Shown here piece by piece: positions 48,301 to 62,151 of a stretch of 64,000 nucleotides of DNA. The stretch's first letter is position 1, and each line of letters begins with the position of its first letter. Both the position numbers and the translations under genes were made by a program. The notes under the pieces are model-generated. The model worked only from the letters and a program-made list of their open reading frames with translations. It was not told the DNA's origin and ran no database searches. The stretch is taken from the NCBI GenBank assembly GCA_019054805.1, contig JAHQIY010000020.1, positions 868,001 to 932,000 of the forward strand, in the 5' to 3' direction. The stretch is from Brachionus manjavacas (lineage: Eukaryota > Rotifera > Eurotatoria > Ploima > Brachionidae).

Positions 48301-48544
48301 AACGAAACAAATCAAATTCAAAGCTTTGCAAAACTTATTAAACTTTCAATTAAATTAATCAAACTTAATCTATTAAAATTAAAGAAATTTGGTATAAATT
48401 GGAGATTAAACTGTGAGAAAGGGGTAGAGGAATGCTATATTTAATAAGTAATTTATTTTTTATTTTTAAAATACAGTGCCAATTTCTTTGATGTCAATTT
48501 AATTTCATTAACTTTAATTTATTTGACTTTTTTGGTACATTTGT

Positions 48545-51175
48545 TCAGAATGTGGCATTGTCTTTTTGCTTAAAGTAAAGAACTCTGAATGTTTCGGCCA
48601 GTAGACCCGGATAGCTTTTTTCCAAATGTGTCCAACTTGGCTGACTAATAATACTGGACACATTTTCTGCCAGATAGTTGAAGCATTTCTTTTTAAGTTT
48701 GGCTGAACTGTGCAAATAAGAGATAACCAGCAATTCGACTGTATTATCTTGGTTAATCAATTTCACCAATTGATTTTCGCACAACCGCTTTAGTCTATGG
48801 ACACAGTATTTGTCAGCTATTTTGAACAATTCGGCAAACACGTGGGTGCAGAGTTCGCTGCGGGCAGCCATCTGTTCGTTTGCTTCGTCATCGCTGCTCT
48901 TGCTCGCTTCTTCGGCATTGTCAGTTACATATCTTAAATTTGGATCACATGTGTCCAGATTTAGTTTGAAATTTTTGAAATTTATCTCCAAAATGTCTGT
49001 GTACAAAAAGTTGAGAAAAATTTCCACAATAAAAGCGTCAAAGTCGCGAATACAAAGTGTATTTATGCTGTTCGACTCATTTTCCAGACTGTCCGAGTTG
49101 AACATCTTGGAAAATACCTCGCTTCGACTTGACAAAATTAGCTTGTGCACCTTGAACTCTTTGAAATTCGAGTCCTGCTCGGTGCTGATCTCGATTTGTT
49201 CTGTGAGGCGCACTGGAGCCTGAATTGTTAGATTGGACATCTCAGACTTCAAAAACATTCGTCTCAAGTCATAGACCAGAGTGTTGCAGTGGTCGTTTAT
49301 TTTGTTTGACGAAGCCGAGGACTTCTTCTTTTTGAAATGCTTGACCATGGGCTTGGGTGCCGCACAGGCAGTCTGCTGCTTTGGTTCCATATTTTCGGAC
49401 GACGAAGTGTTCTCCGAAGTGGACGATTGTGCATTTTTGATCTCTAGCTTGTGCTCTTTGAGCACAAACGAGGCGTCAATGGAGCCACAGGTTGACGTCT
49501 TTGTGGTCACCGTATAAAACAGCACTATTTTGCAGTTTAGATTCAAATTCGAATCGGTGAGGTATTTTTCTTTCATTTGTTGGAGATCGGCGGCGTTCAT
49601 GTACTCCTTGTAGCCCCAACTGCCGAACAGCTCGAACAGCTGCTTTTCTGACTGACACTTGTCCACCTTTTTGCCATTCGAGTCCAAGATGCAAATTTGA
49701 AAGCTCGCCTTGACAAAAGTCTCGTACGAGTGAACTTTTCTGCGCTGTTTTCGCTCACTTTCCATTTGACTTGGGCCCATGTGGTCCGCATCGGCGTGGC
49801 AGTTGGCTGGCGCCGACTTGATCAACAGTATAACTCCATAGTCCTCACTTGCATCGTAGAAAGTCTCCTCCAAAGTGGCATTACTATTGCCAGTGGGAAC
49901 ACTCGGACCGAATGATTTGTTCTTGCTGCTTGATGGTGCAAATTGGCTCAACTGGCCGCCTAGCTGACTAAAATTGACAAACAAAGACAAATTGCTCTCA
50001 TACTCGTGGCTATAGCCGTTCGGATAGAGCTGCAGTTTCCACTTGACTTGTTCAAGCAGAGAGTCTATTCTGTTCTTGTCGAAGTTGGGTCCTTTCGAGT
50101 GTGCACACTCGTGGCCCATTTGGCACGGCTTTTTTTGAGTTTGGATGAGAAAAAACAGCTTGGATCTGAACTTGCCGAATTTGATGCTTTGCACTTGGCC
50201 AGTGGAGTCCGTGTCGAACTCGTCGCCAAATTCGTTCAGCAATTTTGCCGAGTTTGGCGCGCTAAACATGCTTGAAATTTCAACATCGTTCAAAAATGTG
50301 TGCGTGGTGGAGCCGGGCATGAGGAAATTTCGCCAGTCTTTGATGGTCCAAGCGTGCTTGAAGTCGAGCATGAGCAGCCAACTGACTCGGCTGTGTTTGT
50401 CCAAGTGCACTCTGGGCTTTAGCTTGGACCTGGTGGTCGCATTTGCTTTGCACAAACTCTTTCTGTACAATTTAAATTCAGTCATGAGACAAAAGTCATC
50501 CGATTTTCGGCCATTGAGCCAGCTTAGAAGAGTTTTTGTTTGAAAAAAGTTTTCTTTCCGGCAGTGTTCGAGCAAGAAGGTCTTTTTTGAACTGGCAAAG
50601 TCCTCGGACTGCCTCAGAGTGAGCTGCTGCAAGCACTTTTTCAAATCTAATTTTATCTCTAATAAATCGCTGTCAAACACCTCGTTCATTTTGTCATTTA
50701 GAATGGAGAATTTTATTTTTACAAATAGCTCGTACTCTGAATTGGTCAATTGTTCGATTGTTCTCAAAATTTGCTCACCGAAATTCTTAGATTTGACAAC
50801 ACCGAACAAAGCAGCATTCGCATCTACAAAGTTCAAGTCACTGTTTGATTTGGCGATTTCCAGTCTCCATGCCGAGTTCTTGACCAGAAAGTCGCATGCC
50901 ATCTCAAAGTCCACCGAGTACGAACTCGGTATGATGGAGAGCTTTGAGCGCTCGTCATTCCTGCTCCCGCATCCACAGTATTTACAAGTTGGTGCACTTT
51001 TTGGCCTTGTGTAGCCGAACTGTTCGCTTTCAATCTTTTCACCCGGCCTCTTGGACGCTATGAGATCACAAATGTCTTTGATGGACCAACTATGTTCAAT
51101 GGTAACGCTGTGCTGCTGAGTTTCTTGAATGCAATCGATGTCTTTGACTATGTCGGTCACGCTTTCGTCGTTCAT
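48545..51175 (-). CDS. MATH- and BTB/POZ-domain protein (876 aa)
   Basis: Long single-exon gene. The C-terminal part has a BTB domain (about 640-800): FKVHKLILSSRSEVFSKMF and FIVEIFLNFLYTDIL, then after an acidic insert LFKIADKYCVHRLKRLCENQ and a BACK-like helical end. Before it a MATH (TRAF-like) domain lies at about 390-580: VKWKLQLYPNGYSHEYESNL and FGSWGYKEYM ... YLTDSNLNLNCKIVL. Two short W-containing motifs, HSWSIKDI (about 28) and HAWTIKDW (about 275), look like the start of MATH folds, hinting at an extra N-terminal MATH-like unit. Cys clusters (CKYCGCG; CQMGHECAH) are unusual. MATH-BTB proteins such as SPOP usually act as substrate adaptors for CUL3 ubiquitin ligases, MATH binding the substrate and BTB binding CUL3; that role is inferred. 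Length is over twice that of SPOP (374). Confidence 0.85.
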   Translation of the reverse strand: MNDESVTDIVKDIDCIQETQQHSVTIEHSWSIKDICDLIASKRPGEKIESEQFGYTRPKSAPTCKYCGCGSRNDERSKLSIIPSSYSVDFEMACDFLVKNSAWRLEIAKSNSDLNFVDANAALFGVVKSKNFGEQILRTIEQLTNSEYELFVKIKFSILNDKMNEVFDSDLLEIKLDLKKCLQQLTLRQSEDFASSKKTFLLEHCRKENFFQTKTLLSWLNGRKSDDFCLMTEFKLYRKSLCKANATTRSKLKPRVHLDKHSRVSWLLMLDFKHAWTIKDWRNFLMPGSTTHTFLNDVEISSMFSAPNSAKLLNEFGDEFDTDSTGQVQSIKFGKFRSKLFFLIQTQKKPCQMGHECAHSKGPNFDKNRIDSLLEQVKWKLQLYPNGYSHEYESNLSLFVNFSQLGGQLSQFAPSSSKNKSFGPSVPTGNSNATLEETFYDASEDYGVILLIKSAPANCHADADHMGPSQMESERKQRRKVHSYETFVKASFQICILDSNGKKVDKCQSEKQLFELFGSWGYKEYMNAADLQQMKEKYLTDSNLNLNCKIVLFYTVTTKTSTCGSIDASFVLKEHKLEIKNAQSSTSENTSSSENMEPKQQTACAAPKPMVKHFKKKKSSASSNKINDHCNTLVYDLRRMFLKSEMSNLTIQAPVRLTEQIEISTEQDSNFKEFKVHKLILSSRSEVFSKMFNSDSLENESNSINTLCIRDFDAFIVEIFLNFLYTDILEINFKNFKLNLDTCDPNLRYVTDNAEEASKSSDDEANEQMAARSELCTHVFAELFKIADKYCVHRLKRLCENQLVKLINQDNTVELLVISYLHSSAKLKKKCFNYLAENVSSIISQPSWTHLEKSYPGLLAETFRVLYFKQKDNATF

Positions 51176-53589
51176 TTTGTCTCCTATTTAAACATTTAAT
51201 CCAATATCTAAACAATGCATGGTCTTTATTAAATACTTGGACATTTTTGCTATATCAAGAGCCTCAGGGCTTTTTCTAGCAATACTTGAGGCTCACAAAA
51301 AAGTCTATAGAAATAATTTAATTGTGCTCGGCTAGTTTGTTAATAAAAGTATTAGCTTGGATTAAAAAATCTTTTTTTTTCTTTGGCAATTTTTTGGTTA
51401 TTCAAAATCCCTGTTGGAAAAAATTGGAAAAAAAAATTTTTTTTGTTTTGAGAAAAGCCAATTTTTAAATTTGCCACAACTTTTATTTCCTTTAATACTC
51501 AAGTTTTTGTTAGCTGAACCAATTTCTAACTACTTGATATGTTTACTTGGTCTGTGCAAAAATTGAATACTAGTGTTTAAATAAAACTTAGACAAATAAA
51601 GATAATTGTGTGGATGCGTGGGTTTTGCCGAGCGAGCCCAAAGCACATAGCAAGGCTAAACAATTTATAATTAAAATGAGATTAATTTGCTTTTAACGAT
51701 CAGATAAAAGAGTTGTCAAAGCTTTGAATGATCTAAGGTGGTCGCTAATCTCCAACGAGCTCAGTTACTCACTCACTCACTCCAAATCAACAATTCTTGA
51801 TAACTAATTTATCAAACAAGATTTCTAATTAAAGTTACATAGAAATTTTAATTATTTTTTCGAGCAAAAAGAGAAAAAAATTTGTCTAACTCGAAAGAGA
51901 ATTAATATTAAAATTTTCACTGACCACTACTTAAAAAGCCATTATTTATTTAATAAATTATAAATTAAACTTTAAGTCGAAAATATCATGACGAACAACC
52001 AACAGTTAACCTATTTACAAATATTTAACAAAAAATATTTAAAAAAATTTGAAAAAAAAATTTAAATTGGTTTTAAGAGAAGAAAATTAAAATTTTCTGA
52101 ATTGGTCTTAGTTGGCTGTCTAGTGTCAATATGGTAACTTAAATAGTTATATAATATTTATATCCAAAGCGGATTAGCATTAAAATCAAAAGCTCATTTT
52201 TTTAATAATTTATTAAATTTAAAACTATTTTGATAAAATGCTCACTAGCTGAGTTCGTTTCTCTATCAAGTGAATTAAACTTTATGGTGAAATTGTTTTA
52301 AAATATGAAAAATTTTCGATATTTTCCAAAATGAAACATAAAACCATAGATTGAAATAAATTGAGAAACGATGACGAAAACATGGGAAACAAAAACATAA
52401 AAAACTAAAAATCTTGAAATAATAAGAAAATCGTAACCTAATTTTTTTTCAATTTTTTTTCAATTTTTCTTCTTTTTCACTTTTCATTCAAGTTATTATT
52501 GTGTTATTTACACATAATACAATATTACAAAACAAAATTTTTTTGCCAAGTCAAAATAGGCATGAATAAATAATGCTCAGAATAATTAAAAAAATCACCA
52601 TAATCTTCAGGCGAGAGAAAAGCCCTCGAGGATACTTAGATTTTAATTTTTACAACAAAAAAATTTTTTTTTGTTGAGTTAAACACTAAATGTCAAAATA
52701 GGTTTTGAATTAACTATGGACAGGTTTGAGACAATAATTGCTTGTCGAAAAAAAAAGAAGCAGAAAACAAAATTACTCAATTGTCAAATATTTGAAATTA
52801 TTTTCAAGACTCAGTTATCTAACAAATCTTAGTCTCTGAAAAACGCTCTTAAGAGCTTTTGTGTGGACGTAATTTGAAATATTTTTATAATAGAATCATT
52901 TCATTCATGCTTCCAACAGCCTTGAGTTAAAATAAGTTTTAGATTATTTTCAAAATTAAAAAAATATATACTTTGAGGCAAGGAATTCTTAAAAACGAAA
53001 CGCAATTGCGTAATTTTTGTATACAAAAACTCAGGAGCCCTGGCATTTGCTGAGATTGTGAGAAAAATGTAAGAGAAAAGCGATAAAATTAATTTTTCGG
53101 AATTGTAACTAAGCGAAAAGATTATTTACTTCTGAATTTCATAAAGTTAAAAAAATTTTAATTGATTTAGATTGAATAAAATATCTTTGAATTTTGATAC
53201 TTGTGCCACAAAAGCTCTGCTCAAATAACCATTTCTTTTTAGCAGAAAAAAGTGCAGTCTTTGTTAAAGTCGGAATTTTCTAATGGCAAAATATTTCCTT
53301 AAATATTTCCTTTGGATATTGGGAAAAAAAATTTGAAATATGCTAAATGGAATTTTCAGGTATATTTATAAATTAATGAGGAAGAACAATCTAAATTGTA
53401 ACTAAAGCTATTTTAAATTTTTCATTCTTTACTATTTACACATTTAAATCATTAAATAACTTGAAGCTTTTCAAAAAATTAATAAGATTAAACTTATAAT
53501 TAAAAATGGATAGTAAATAAAAGGTTAAAAGCAATTATTAGGACTCATAGGTCAAAATTTGATTAATTTTTTGGCGAATTTTATTTTTC
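51176..53589. other. Intergenic, no gene seen
   Basis: About 2.4 kb between two minus-strand genes. The first few hundred bases are the 5' flank of the MATH-BTB gene; no TATA box was assigned. No exon or repeat family recognised. Confidence 0.45.
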
Positions 53590-54721
53590 CTAAATCATGT
53601 CTTTGAGATTTTCGTGCTCTATTATTTTTTGGTCAAAGCCAATATCGGTCAGAAAAAGACCATTCAAATCATCAATTGCTTTGTTTTGATAAAACTCTGA
53701 AAAATCTTCAGCTTTGAAAACTTCTCCAACTTTCTGCACAAAATTCACATTATTTTTTTCTCTTGAGTTCATTAAAATTGCATCAAGCAAATGAAAAATC
53801 TAATTTTAAAATTTTAAAAAACAAATTTTTTTTTAATTTGAATTATTACCTCCCTGCTTTGATTAATCGGAAAATTTTCTATCTCGATTAAATGAACAGG
53901 AAATTCGTTTCCCATATAAGTTTCCGTGCCTTTTGCTAACTCTTGAAGCCCAAAATTACTATATCAACTAGTTAAACAAATAAAAATTACTCAATTGAAG
54001 AGGATTAATCATGAATTTTCTCCGTAAAAAATTTTCCTCATTATCAAACATAGTAAATGCATTTTTTTTACAAAATAAAGCAAACTCGTTCAAGTTATTT
54101 TCGAGACATTCTAAATTAATATCATGCTTTAGTTTTGTAAGAATTGGATACTCAAAAATATTTAGATGATCAGAATTTTGGGTCGTAAATCTAGAATAAA
54201 AGTAATTAACTTTAATTAGATTTTTTTTTTGAATAAAATACCTAAAAACATATTTTGAGTGAAGTGCTGCACGTTTGATGCAAAAGTTATCAGAAACATT
54301 GTAAATATTTAAAACTCTAAAATGAAATTAATAAAGAAAAAGAAATAGGAAAAATAATTTTTTACTTAAATCCAAGCTGTTTGTCCCGAATTTTAAAATT
54401 TAGAACATTGTTGAACCTTCTTGAATTGTGCAAATTAAAATCAAGCTTAATGGGAAATTCTACTGAAGCCGCATTCATTAAAGCATTTGTTCCATGATAC
54501 GAATCGACTGCTAAATTTATCTTGGGTTCTTGCTTAAAAAACGAAATCAAAAATTTTCTTAGGGTAGTGTAAATATCACAGTCATTTTTCACTGCTTCGC
54601 ACTTCTTATAACTCGATCTGAAACAAAAATATCTTGGAATAAAATTTAAAACTTTAAATTAAATTTGTTACTTTAATGAGTTTGCAGAATAGCTGAGAAA
54701 AAATAAGAATTTTTTTTTCAT
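53590..54721 (-). CDS. Unidentified protein (292 aa), six exons
   Basis: Minus-strand exons 54721-54672, 54617-54366, 54316-54242, 54190-53991, 53941-53850 and 53799-53590; every GT-AG join keeps phase and introns are 49-54 bp, which strongly supports a real gene. The protein starts MKKKFLFFLSYS (a short hydrophobic start that could be a weak signal or mitochondrial leader). It contains SYHGTNALMNAASVEFPIKL and FNLHNSRRFNNVLNF, is rich in Asn, Phe and Lys, and ends ENLKDMI. No catalytic motif, zinc ligand or membrane segment stands out. For exon 5 a nearer AG would give a 32-bp intron and break the frame; the chosen AG gives 49 bp and restores it. It lies 116 bp downstream of NDUFAF7 on the same strand. 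I do not recognise the family. Confidence 0.75.
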
Positions 54722-54837
54722 TTTTTTTCAATAAATCTAAAATAATTATTTTTTTTAATTATAAGCATCTAATTTAAAGTGAGTAAAGCATTTTTTAAAT
54801 AACGCTTTTATTGAGAAAAAAAATCAAGATTTTAATT

Positions 54838-56506
<1,669 letters not shown>

Positions 56507-56538
56507 TTTTCTAAAATCTAAATTACGACAAAACTAGA

Positions 56539-57009
56539 TTAGACAAATAAATTGTGTTTTTCATTTTTGTCTTTGAATTCAAGATTTTGCATTTCTTTGA
56601 GGCCTTCTAGGACAAATTTAATGTTAGCTTTGATCTCTGATGCTTTTTGGCCAAGTTCTTCAGCATTTTGATTAAGAATCTTAACTTTTTTGTCAATAAA
56701 CTTTAATGCTTCGTCAAATTTCATTTGTAAAAAGAAGCCAAAACCAATTGAAATGAAAATTTTTGACGGATCATCAACTGTTGCATTGGCATAAAAATTA
56801 CATCCCAAATCTACTTTTGTTTGAAATTTTTTAATTTCCCCACTCGGGTTCGCCGCGGTTAGTTTCTCAATAGTGTCTTTTACTTGAAGATACTCGGCCA
56901 TTTCAGAAAAAACAGCATCTTGGTCATCAAGAACTAGCTTCAAATCGGATCTTAATTTTTCGTTGACGAATTTTTCGAATTCCAAAATTTTTGCTGATTT
57001 ATTTTCCAT
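56539..57009 (-). CDS. UXT: UXT, prefoldin-like chaperone subunit
   Basis: Single exon, 156 residues, a normal length for UXT (157 in human). An alpha-prefoldin fold is readable: an N-terminal coiled coil (EFEKFVNEKLRSDLKLVLDD...EMAEYLQVKDTIEKL), the central beta hairpins with QTKVDLGCNFYANA and FISIGFGFFLQMKFDEALKFI, and a C-terminal coiled coil. VDLGCNFY and GFGFFLQ are hallmark UXT segments. UXT is a subunit of the prefoldin-like module of the R2TP/URI complex, with roles in assembly of RNA polymerases and other complexes in cytosol and nucleus. It is head-to-head with TOP2 (416 bp between start codons) and tail-to-head with NDUFAF7. Confidence 0.95.
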   Translation of the reverse strand: MENKSAKILEFEKFVNEKLRSDLKLVLDDQDAVFSEMAEYLQVKDTIEKLTAANPSGEIKKFQTKVDLGCNFYANATVDDPSKIFISIGFGFFLQMKFDEALKFIDKKVKILNQNAEELGQKASEIKANIKFVLEGLKEMQNLEFKDKNEKHNLFV

Positions 57010-57425
57010 TTTGTTTTAAAAAGTCTTTTTTTAAAAGTAATTGAATTTATTTGAAAAAAAGTGGAGCAAAAAAATTGTCTTTTATGTTTTTATAAAAAAA
57101 TTAATTTTTGTACCAAATTGTATGAAATTTAAATATGCGAAAATTTTGACTATTTTTTTTTCTAATAATAAAAAATCTAAAACTTTTTGTTTTTTTTGTC
57201 GCTGAAAGTTGTCTTATAATCAAATAAAGTCAATCTTGAAAAATATTTAACAAGTCTAAATCAAAAGTTCAAGATTATTAAAAATAAAAATTTGAAAATT
57301 TAAAATTTCCTAAGATCTCATTTAGTTTTAAGCTCTAACCAAAAACATCGTTAATTTAGATCAAAATTAGACTTAGACTTTTAAATTTTAAACGGTTGAT
57401 TCACAAGAATCTAATCTGTCACAAA
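57010..57425. promoter_or_regulatory. Shared intergenic region between divergent UXT and TOP2
   Basis: 416 bp separates the two start codons, so both promoters must lie here or overlap. The sequence is A/T-rich with no clear TATA box position. A bidirectional promoter is an inference from geometry. Confidence 0.5.
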
Positions 57426-60400
57426 ATGTCATCCAAAGAGATGTCCATTGAGAAAATGTACCAAAAAAAGTCCCAGCTTGAGCACATACTGCTCAGGCCG
57501 GACACTTATATCGGAAGTGTTGAGGTTTTAAAAGAGGAAATGTGGATTTGGGACCAAGAAAACGAAAAAATGGTGAAAAAGGAAATTTCATTCGTGCCTG
57601 GTTTATATAAGATATTTGATGAAATCTTAGGTAAGTCGAAGAGAAAAAAATTTTAAATTTATTTTGATTTAAGTTTTTTTTTGCAGTCAATGCTGCTGAT
57701 AACAAACAAAGAGATAAAAACATGAGTTTGATCAGGGTCAATATTGACAAAGAGAATAATTCAATAAGAATTTTTAATAATGGCCGAGGTATTCCAGTAG
57801 TTGAGCACAAAGAGGAAAAAATCCTAGTTCCGACCATGATTTTCGGTCACTTGTTAACTTCCAGCAACTACAACGATGATGAAAAAAAAGTGACCGGTGG
57901 TAGAAATGGCTATGGTGCCAAACTTTGCAATATATTCAGCAAAAAGTTTGTTCTAGAGACGTCAAGTAAAGAATTTAAAAAAAGTTTTAAACAGGTATTC
58001 AGAATTGTTTTATTCAATTGAAAAATAAAATTAGGAATTTTTGAAAGGTGTGGACGAATAACATGCAAAAAGCGGAAGAACCGATTCTCAAGGATGCCAA
58101 AGAGGACGACTTCACTTGTATCACATTTGTGCCTGATCTGTCAAAGTTTAAAATGGATCGCTTGGACGACGACACTGTAGCTCTGTTAGCCAGACGAGCA
58201 TACGACATAGCCGCCAGTACTCCAGGCATCAAGGTCTATCTAAATGACAAAGTTTTACCTATCAAAAAATTTGAGGATTACTGCAAATTGTACTTGAACA
58301 ACGAGACAGATGAGTTCAACAACCCGAACAAACTGGTATACGAAAGATTTGGTGATAGATGGGAAATTGCCATTGGTTGCTCGGACATGGGGTTTCAGCA
58401 GGTCAGCTTTGTGAACTCGATATCGACCAGTAAAGGTGGTCGTCACGTGGACTACATTGTAGATCAAGTAGTCAAGCATATGGGCGAGTTAATCAACAAA
58501 AAGAACAAGAATGGAAATCAAGTCAAGCCATTTCAGATTAAGAGCCACATGTGGCTGTTCATAAATTGTCTAATTGAAAACCCAACGTTTGACTCGCAGA
58601 CCAAAGAGAACATGACTTTGCAGGCCAAAAATTTTGGTTCCAAGTGTCAGCTGTCAGATGAATATTTTAAAAAATTGACCAAAAGTGGTCTCATGGATCG
58701 TATAATGACCTGGCTGGCATTCAAAGAAAAAACCGACTTGGAAAAAGCTGGTTCCAAGTCGAAGGTTACAAAAATAAAAGGCATTCCGAAATTGGATGAT
58801 GCTAACGATGCTGGAACCAAGGACTCGATCAATTGCACTCTAATAGTAACTGAAGGAGACTCAGCCAAGACTTTGGCTGTGTCGGGTCTAGGTGTGATTG
58901 GCCGTGACAAATACGGCGTGTTTCCTTTGAGAGGTAAAATGCTAAATGTCCGAGAGGCAACCACAAAGCAAATAATTGAAAATGCTGAGGTGTCCAATTT
59001 GCTCAAAATTATCGGTCTCAATTTTAAGGAAAAGTACGAGAATAGAGACTCGTTAAAGCAGCTAAGATATGGCAAGCTAATGATCATGACTGACCAGGAT
59101 CACGATGGTTCTCACATCAAAGGTCTAATCATCAATTTTGTTCACAATCAATGGCCCAATTTGCTGAAGCATGGCTTTGTCGAAGAGTTCATTACACCTA
59201 TTGTTAAAGTGAGCAAGTCAAATCAGGAGAAATCTTTTTATTCCATGCCAGAATTCGAAGAATGGCAAAATAATACTGATAATTGGAATACATGGAAAAT
59301 AAAGTATTTAATTAAATTGAATAATTTTTATTAAATAAAATAAAATTTTTTTGAATAACTTTTTTAATAAAAGTCATTTTTTTTGTTCATCTAAAGGTAC
59401 TATAAAGGTTTGGGCACTTCGACGTCCAAAGAAGCCAAGGAATACTTTAGCGACATGCAACGACACCGAATTAAGTTCGAACATTCCAGTGCCAGAGACG
59501 ACTTGGCCATTCAATTGGCGTTTAGCAAGAAGTTTATTGAAGAACGCAAAGATTGGCTCACCAGGTACATGGAGGAACGCAAGGCACACCGCGAAGGCCG
59601 AAACATAAACAATTATCTCTATCAAAAGAACACCAAAGAAATAACATTCAAAGATTTCATCAATAAAGAGCTTGTTCTATTCAGTAATCTTGACAACGAA
59701 AGATCCATTCCGTCTTTGGTCGACGGATTTAAGCCTGGTCAGCGAAAAGTTTTATTTTCCTGTTTTAAGCGCAATTTGGTCAAAGAGCTAAAAGTGGCTC
59801 AATTGGCCGGCTCAGTTGCAGAAATAAGTGCGTACCATCATGGCGAGCAGTCTTTGATGACCACAATTATCAATTTGGCCCAGAACTATGTGGGCAGCAA
59901 CAACATAAACCTTCTAATGCCCATAGGTCAATTTGGCACACGTTTGCACGGTGGCAAAGACGCAGCCAGTCCTCGTTACATCTTCACTTGTTTGAGTCCA
60001 TTGGCACGTCTCTTGTTCAATCCAAAAGATGACCCATTGTACAATTATCTAAATGATGACGGCCTAAAAGTCGAGCCCGAATACTACTGCCCAATCATAC
60101 CAACTGTTCTGGTGAATGGCGCCGAAGGCATCGGCACTGGATGGTCTACCAAAGTTCCCAATTACAACCCGCGCGAAATTATCGAAAACATAAAATTGAT
60201 GATAAATGGCCAAGAGCCTAGACAAATGATTCCGTTTTACAAGAATTTCCGTGGTGAAATAAAACAAATTGATGAGATACGCGCAGTTACCAATGGTGAA
60301 TTGGCTGTAATAGGTGAAAATACTGTGGAAATTAGCGAGTTGCCAATTGGAGTATGGACCCAAGTGTACAAGGAGAGCGTGCTGGAGCCTTACTTGCACG

Positions 60401-62151
60401 GTGCTGACCAAAAACAGCCTGTAATTTCAGATTACAAGGAATATCACACAGACACCACGGTTAGATTTGTTGTCAAAATGACTAGTGAGCAATTTAACTC
60501 GGCAAATGGTCAAGGTTTGCACAAATTTTTCAAAATTCAAAAGACTGTTTCCATGAACAGTATGGTGTTGTTTGGCCATGACGGCTGTCTCAGACGATAT
60601 GACAATGTGAATCAAATTCTGAGAGAGTTTTTCGATGTCAGATTTGACTTGTACAAAAAGAGAAAGGAATACTTGGTCGGAATGCTTGGTGCCGAAAGTC
60701 TTAAATTGGATAACACAGCCAGATTTATAATTGAGAAAATTGAGGGCAAAATAAAGGTGGAAAATTTGAAAAAATCCGAAATATGCAGAATACTCAAGGA
60801 GAGAAAGTACGACCCGGATCCAGTGATTGCGTGGAAAATTAAAATAACACGCGACCAAGGCTTCGAGGGCGATGAAGTTCTGCCAGAGTCAGAAGAAGAG
60901 GAAAACTCTTCTCAAAAGTCTACCAAAGATTACGACTATCTACTAGGAATGCCCATTTGGAACTTGACCATGGAAAAAAAAGATGACATCTTGAAGCAAC
61001 AAAAGGCCAAAGGTGACGAGTTGGCCAAATTGAAGTCAAAAACTCCGTCCCAATTGTGGCTCGATGATTTGGACCAATTTTTAATCGAGCTCGACAAACA
61101 AGAAGAAAAAGAACGCCAAGATGAAGTCAACACAATTCAGAAAACACTGAAAACTAAATCGGGCCCGGCAGCGTTGAAAAAAAACGCTGTGGTCAAGGCG
61201 GCCAAGACCGAGTACTTGCCTTCCAAAGACGGAAAGCGTGTCGAGGTCATAATAGATCCGGTCATTTTGGCAAAGACCGAAAAAGAAGCTAAATCAAAGG
61301 AAAAAGTCAAAAAAGAAGACAAAAAAGAGATTAATATTGTCGATTTGATTAACTCAGAAGAATTTAAAGAAGAAGAAGTTGTAGAATTTATTAAAAATCT
61401 TGGCAAGCCTGTCAAAAGAGAACCCAAAGAAACAAAAGAGCCAAAAGAGCCAAAAGAGCTTAAAGAACCAAAGGAACCCAGAGAGCCAAAACAACCAAAA
61501 GAAATCAAAGAACCCAAAGCCAAAAGAGGAAAAGAAAAAGAAAAAAATACACTAAATAATTATTTTAAGAAAAAATCAGACTCAACTGAAGAATCGGCTA
61601 ATGATTTATCAATCGCAGATTCACCTATTGAGAAGCGGACTGTGTCCAACCGGTCAACGAAGAATAAGGTCTATATCGAGTCCGGTTCGGATGATGACGA
61701 TGTTTCTGGTCGTAGCAAAGCTGCCAAGAATGAAAGCGATGATGAAGTTCTTCTTGATTCGGATGAAGATGATTTTGTCGTTAAGCCAAAGAGCAGAAAA
61801 ATTGAGAAAAAAGACAATGGCCAGAAGGAAAAGGTGATTCAAAAGAGAAAAGTCGAGTTAGATGACGAAGATACTGAGAATGTGCCGCCAAAAACCAAAA
61901 AGTCTGAGGCTAAAAAATTGCTTAAGGTAAATGAAGCCAAAAAAAAATCGAACAAAAATACAGATGATGATTTTGTGGTGTCCGAAAGCGACCAAGACGA
62001 TTTTAAGCCAAAGTCTAAATTAGCAAAGAAAAAGCTTTTGGACAAAGATGATGATTGTGACATTTTTAAGAAATCGAAAACATCAGGAACTAGAAAGAAA
62101 CCCAAGAATGCTATAGCTAGCGATGATGACTTATTCGAAATAGATTCTTAA
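57426..62151 (+). CDS. TOP2: DNA topoisomerase II (eukaryotic type IIA)
   Basis: Four exons: 57426-57630, 57687-57994, 58048-59303 and 59397-62151; 1507 residues. The start ATG at 57426 (CAAA-ATG-TCA) precedes MYQKKSQLEHILLRPDTYIG. The GHKL ATPase is complete (NNGRGIPVVEHKEE; VTGGRNGYGAKLCNIFS; QTKENMTL switch loop). The TOPRIM domain has EGDSAKTLAVSGLG, PLRGKMLNVREA and the metal-binding DQDHDGSHIKG. The DNA-gate domain includes KPGQRKVLF and ASPRYIFT, whose Tyr is the catalytic residue that forms the 5'-phosphotyrosine link. The C-terminal ~350 residues are charged and disordered: a Glu-Pro-Lys repeat (about 1255-1300), then acidic Ser/Asp clusters alternating with Lys runs, serving as nuclear and chromatin-binding tail. 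It passes one duplex through another, using ATP, for decatenation and chromosome condensation. All catalytic residues are intact. Confidence 0.98.

Noticed and set aside
53941..53990. A 32-bp intron in the unknown gene (AG at about 53959)
   Set aside because: Too short for this genome and it breaks the frame; the AG 17 bp further restores phase and gives 49 bp.
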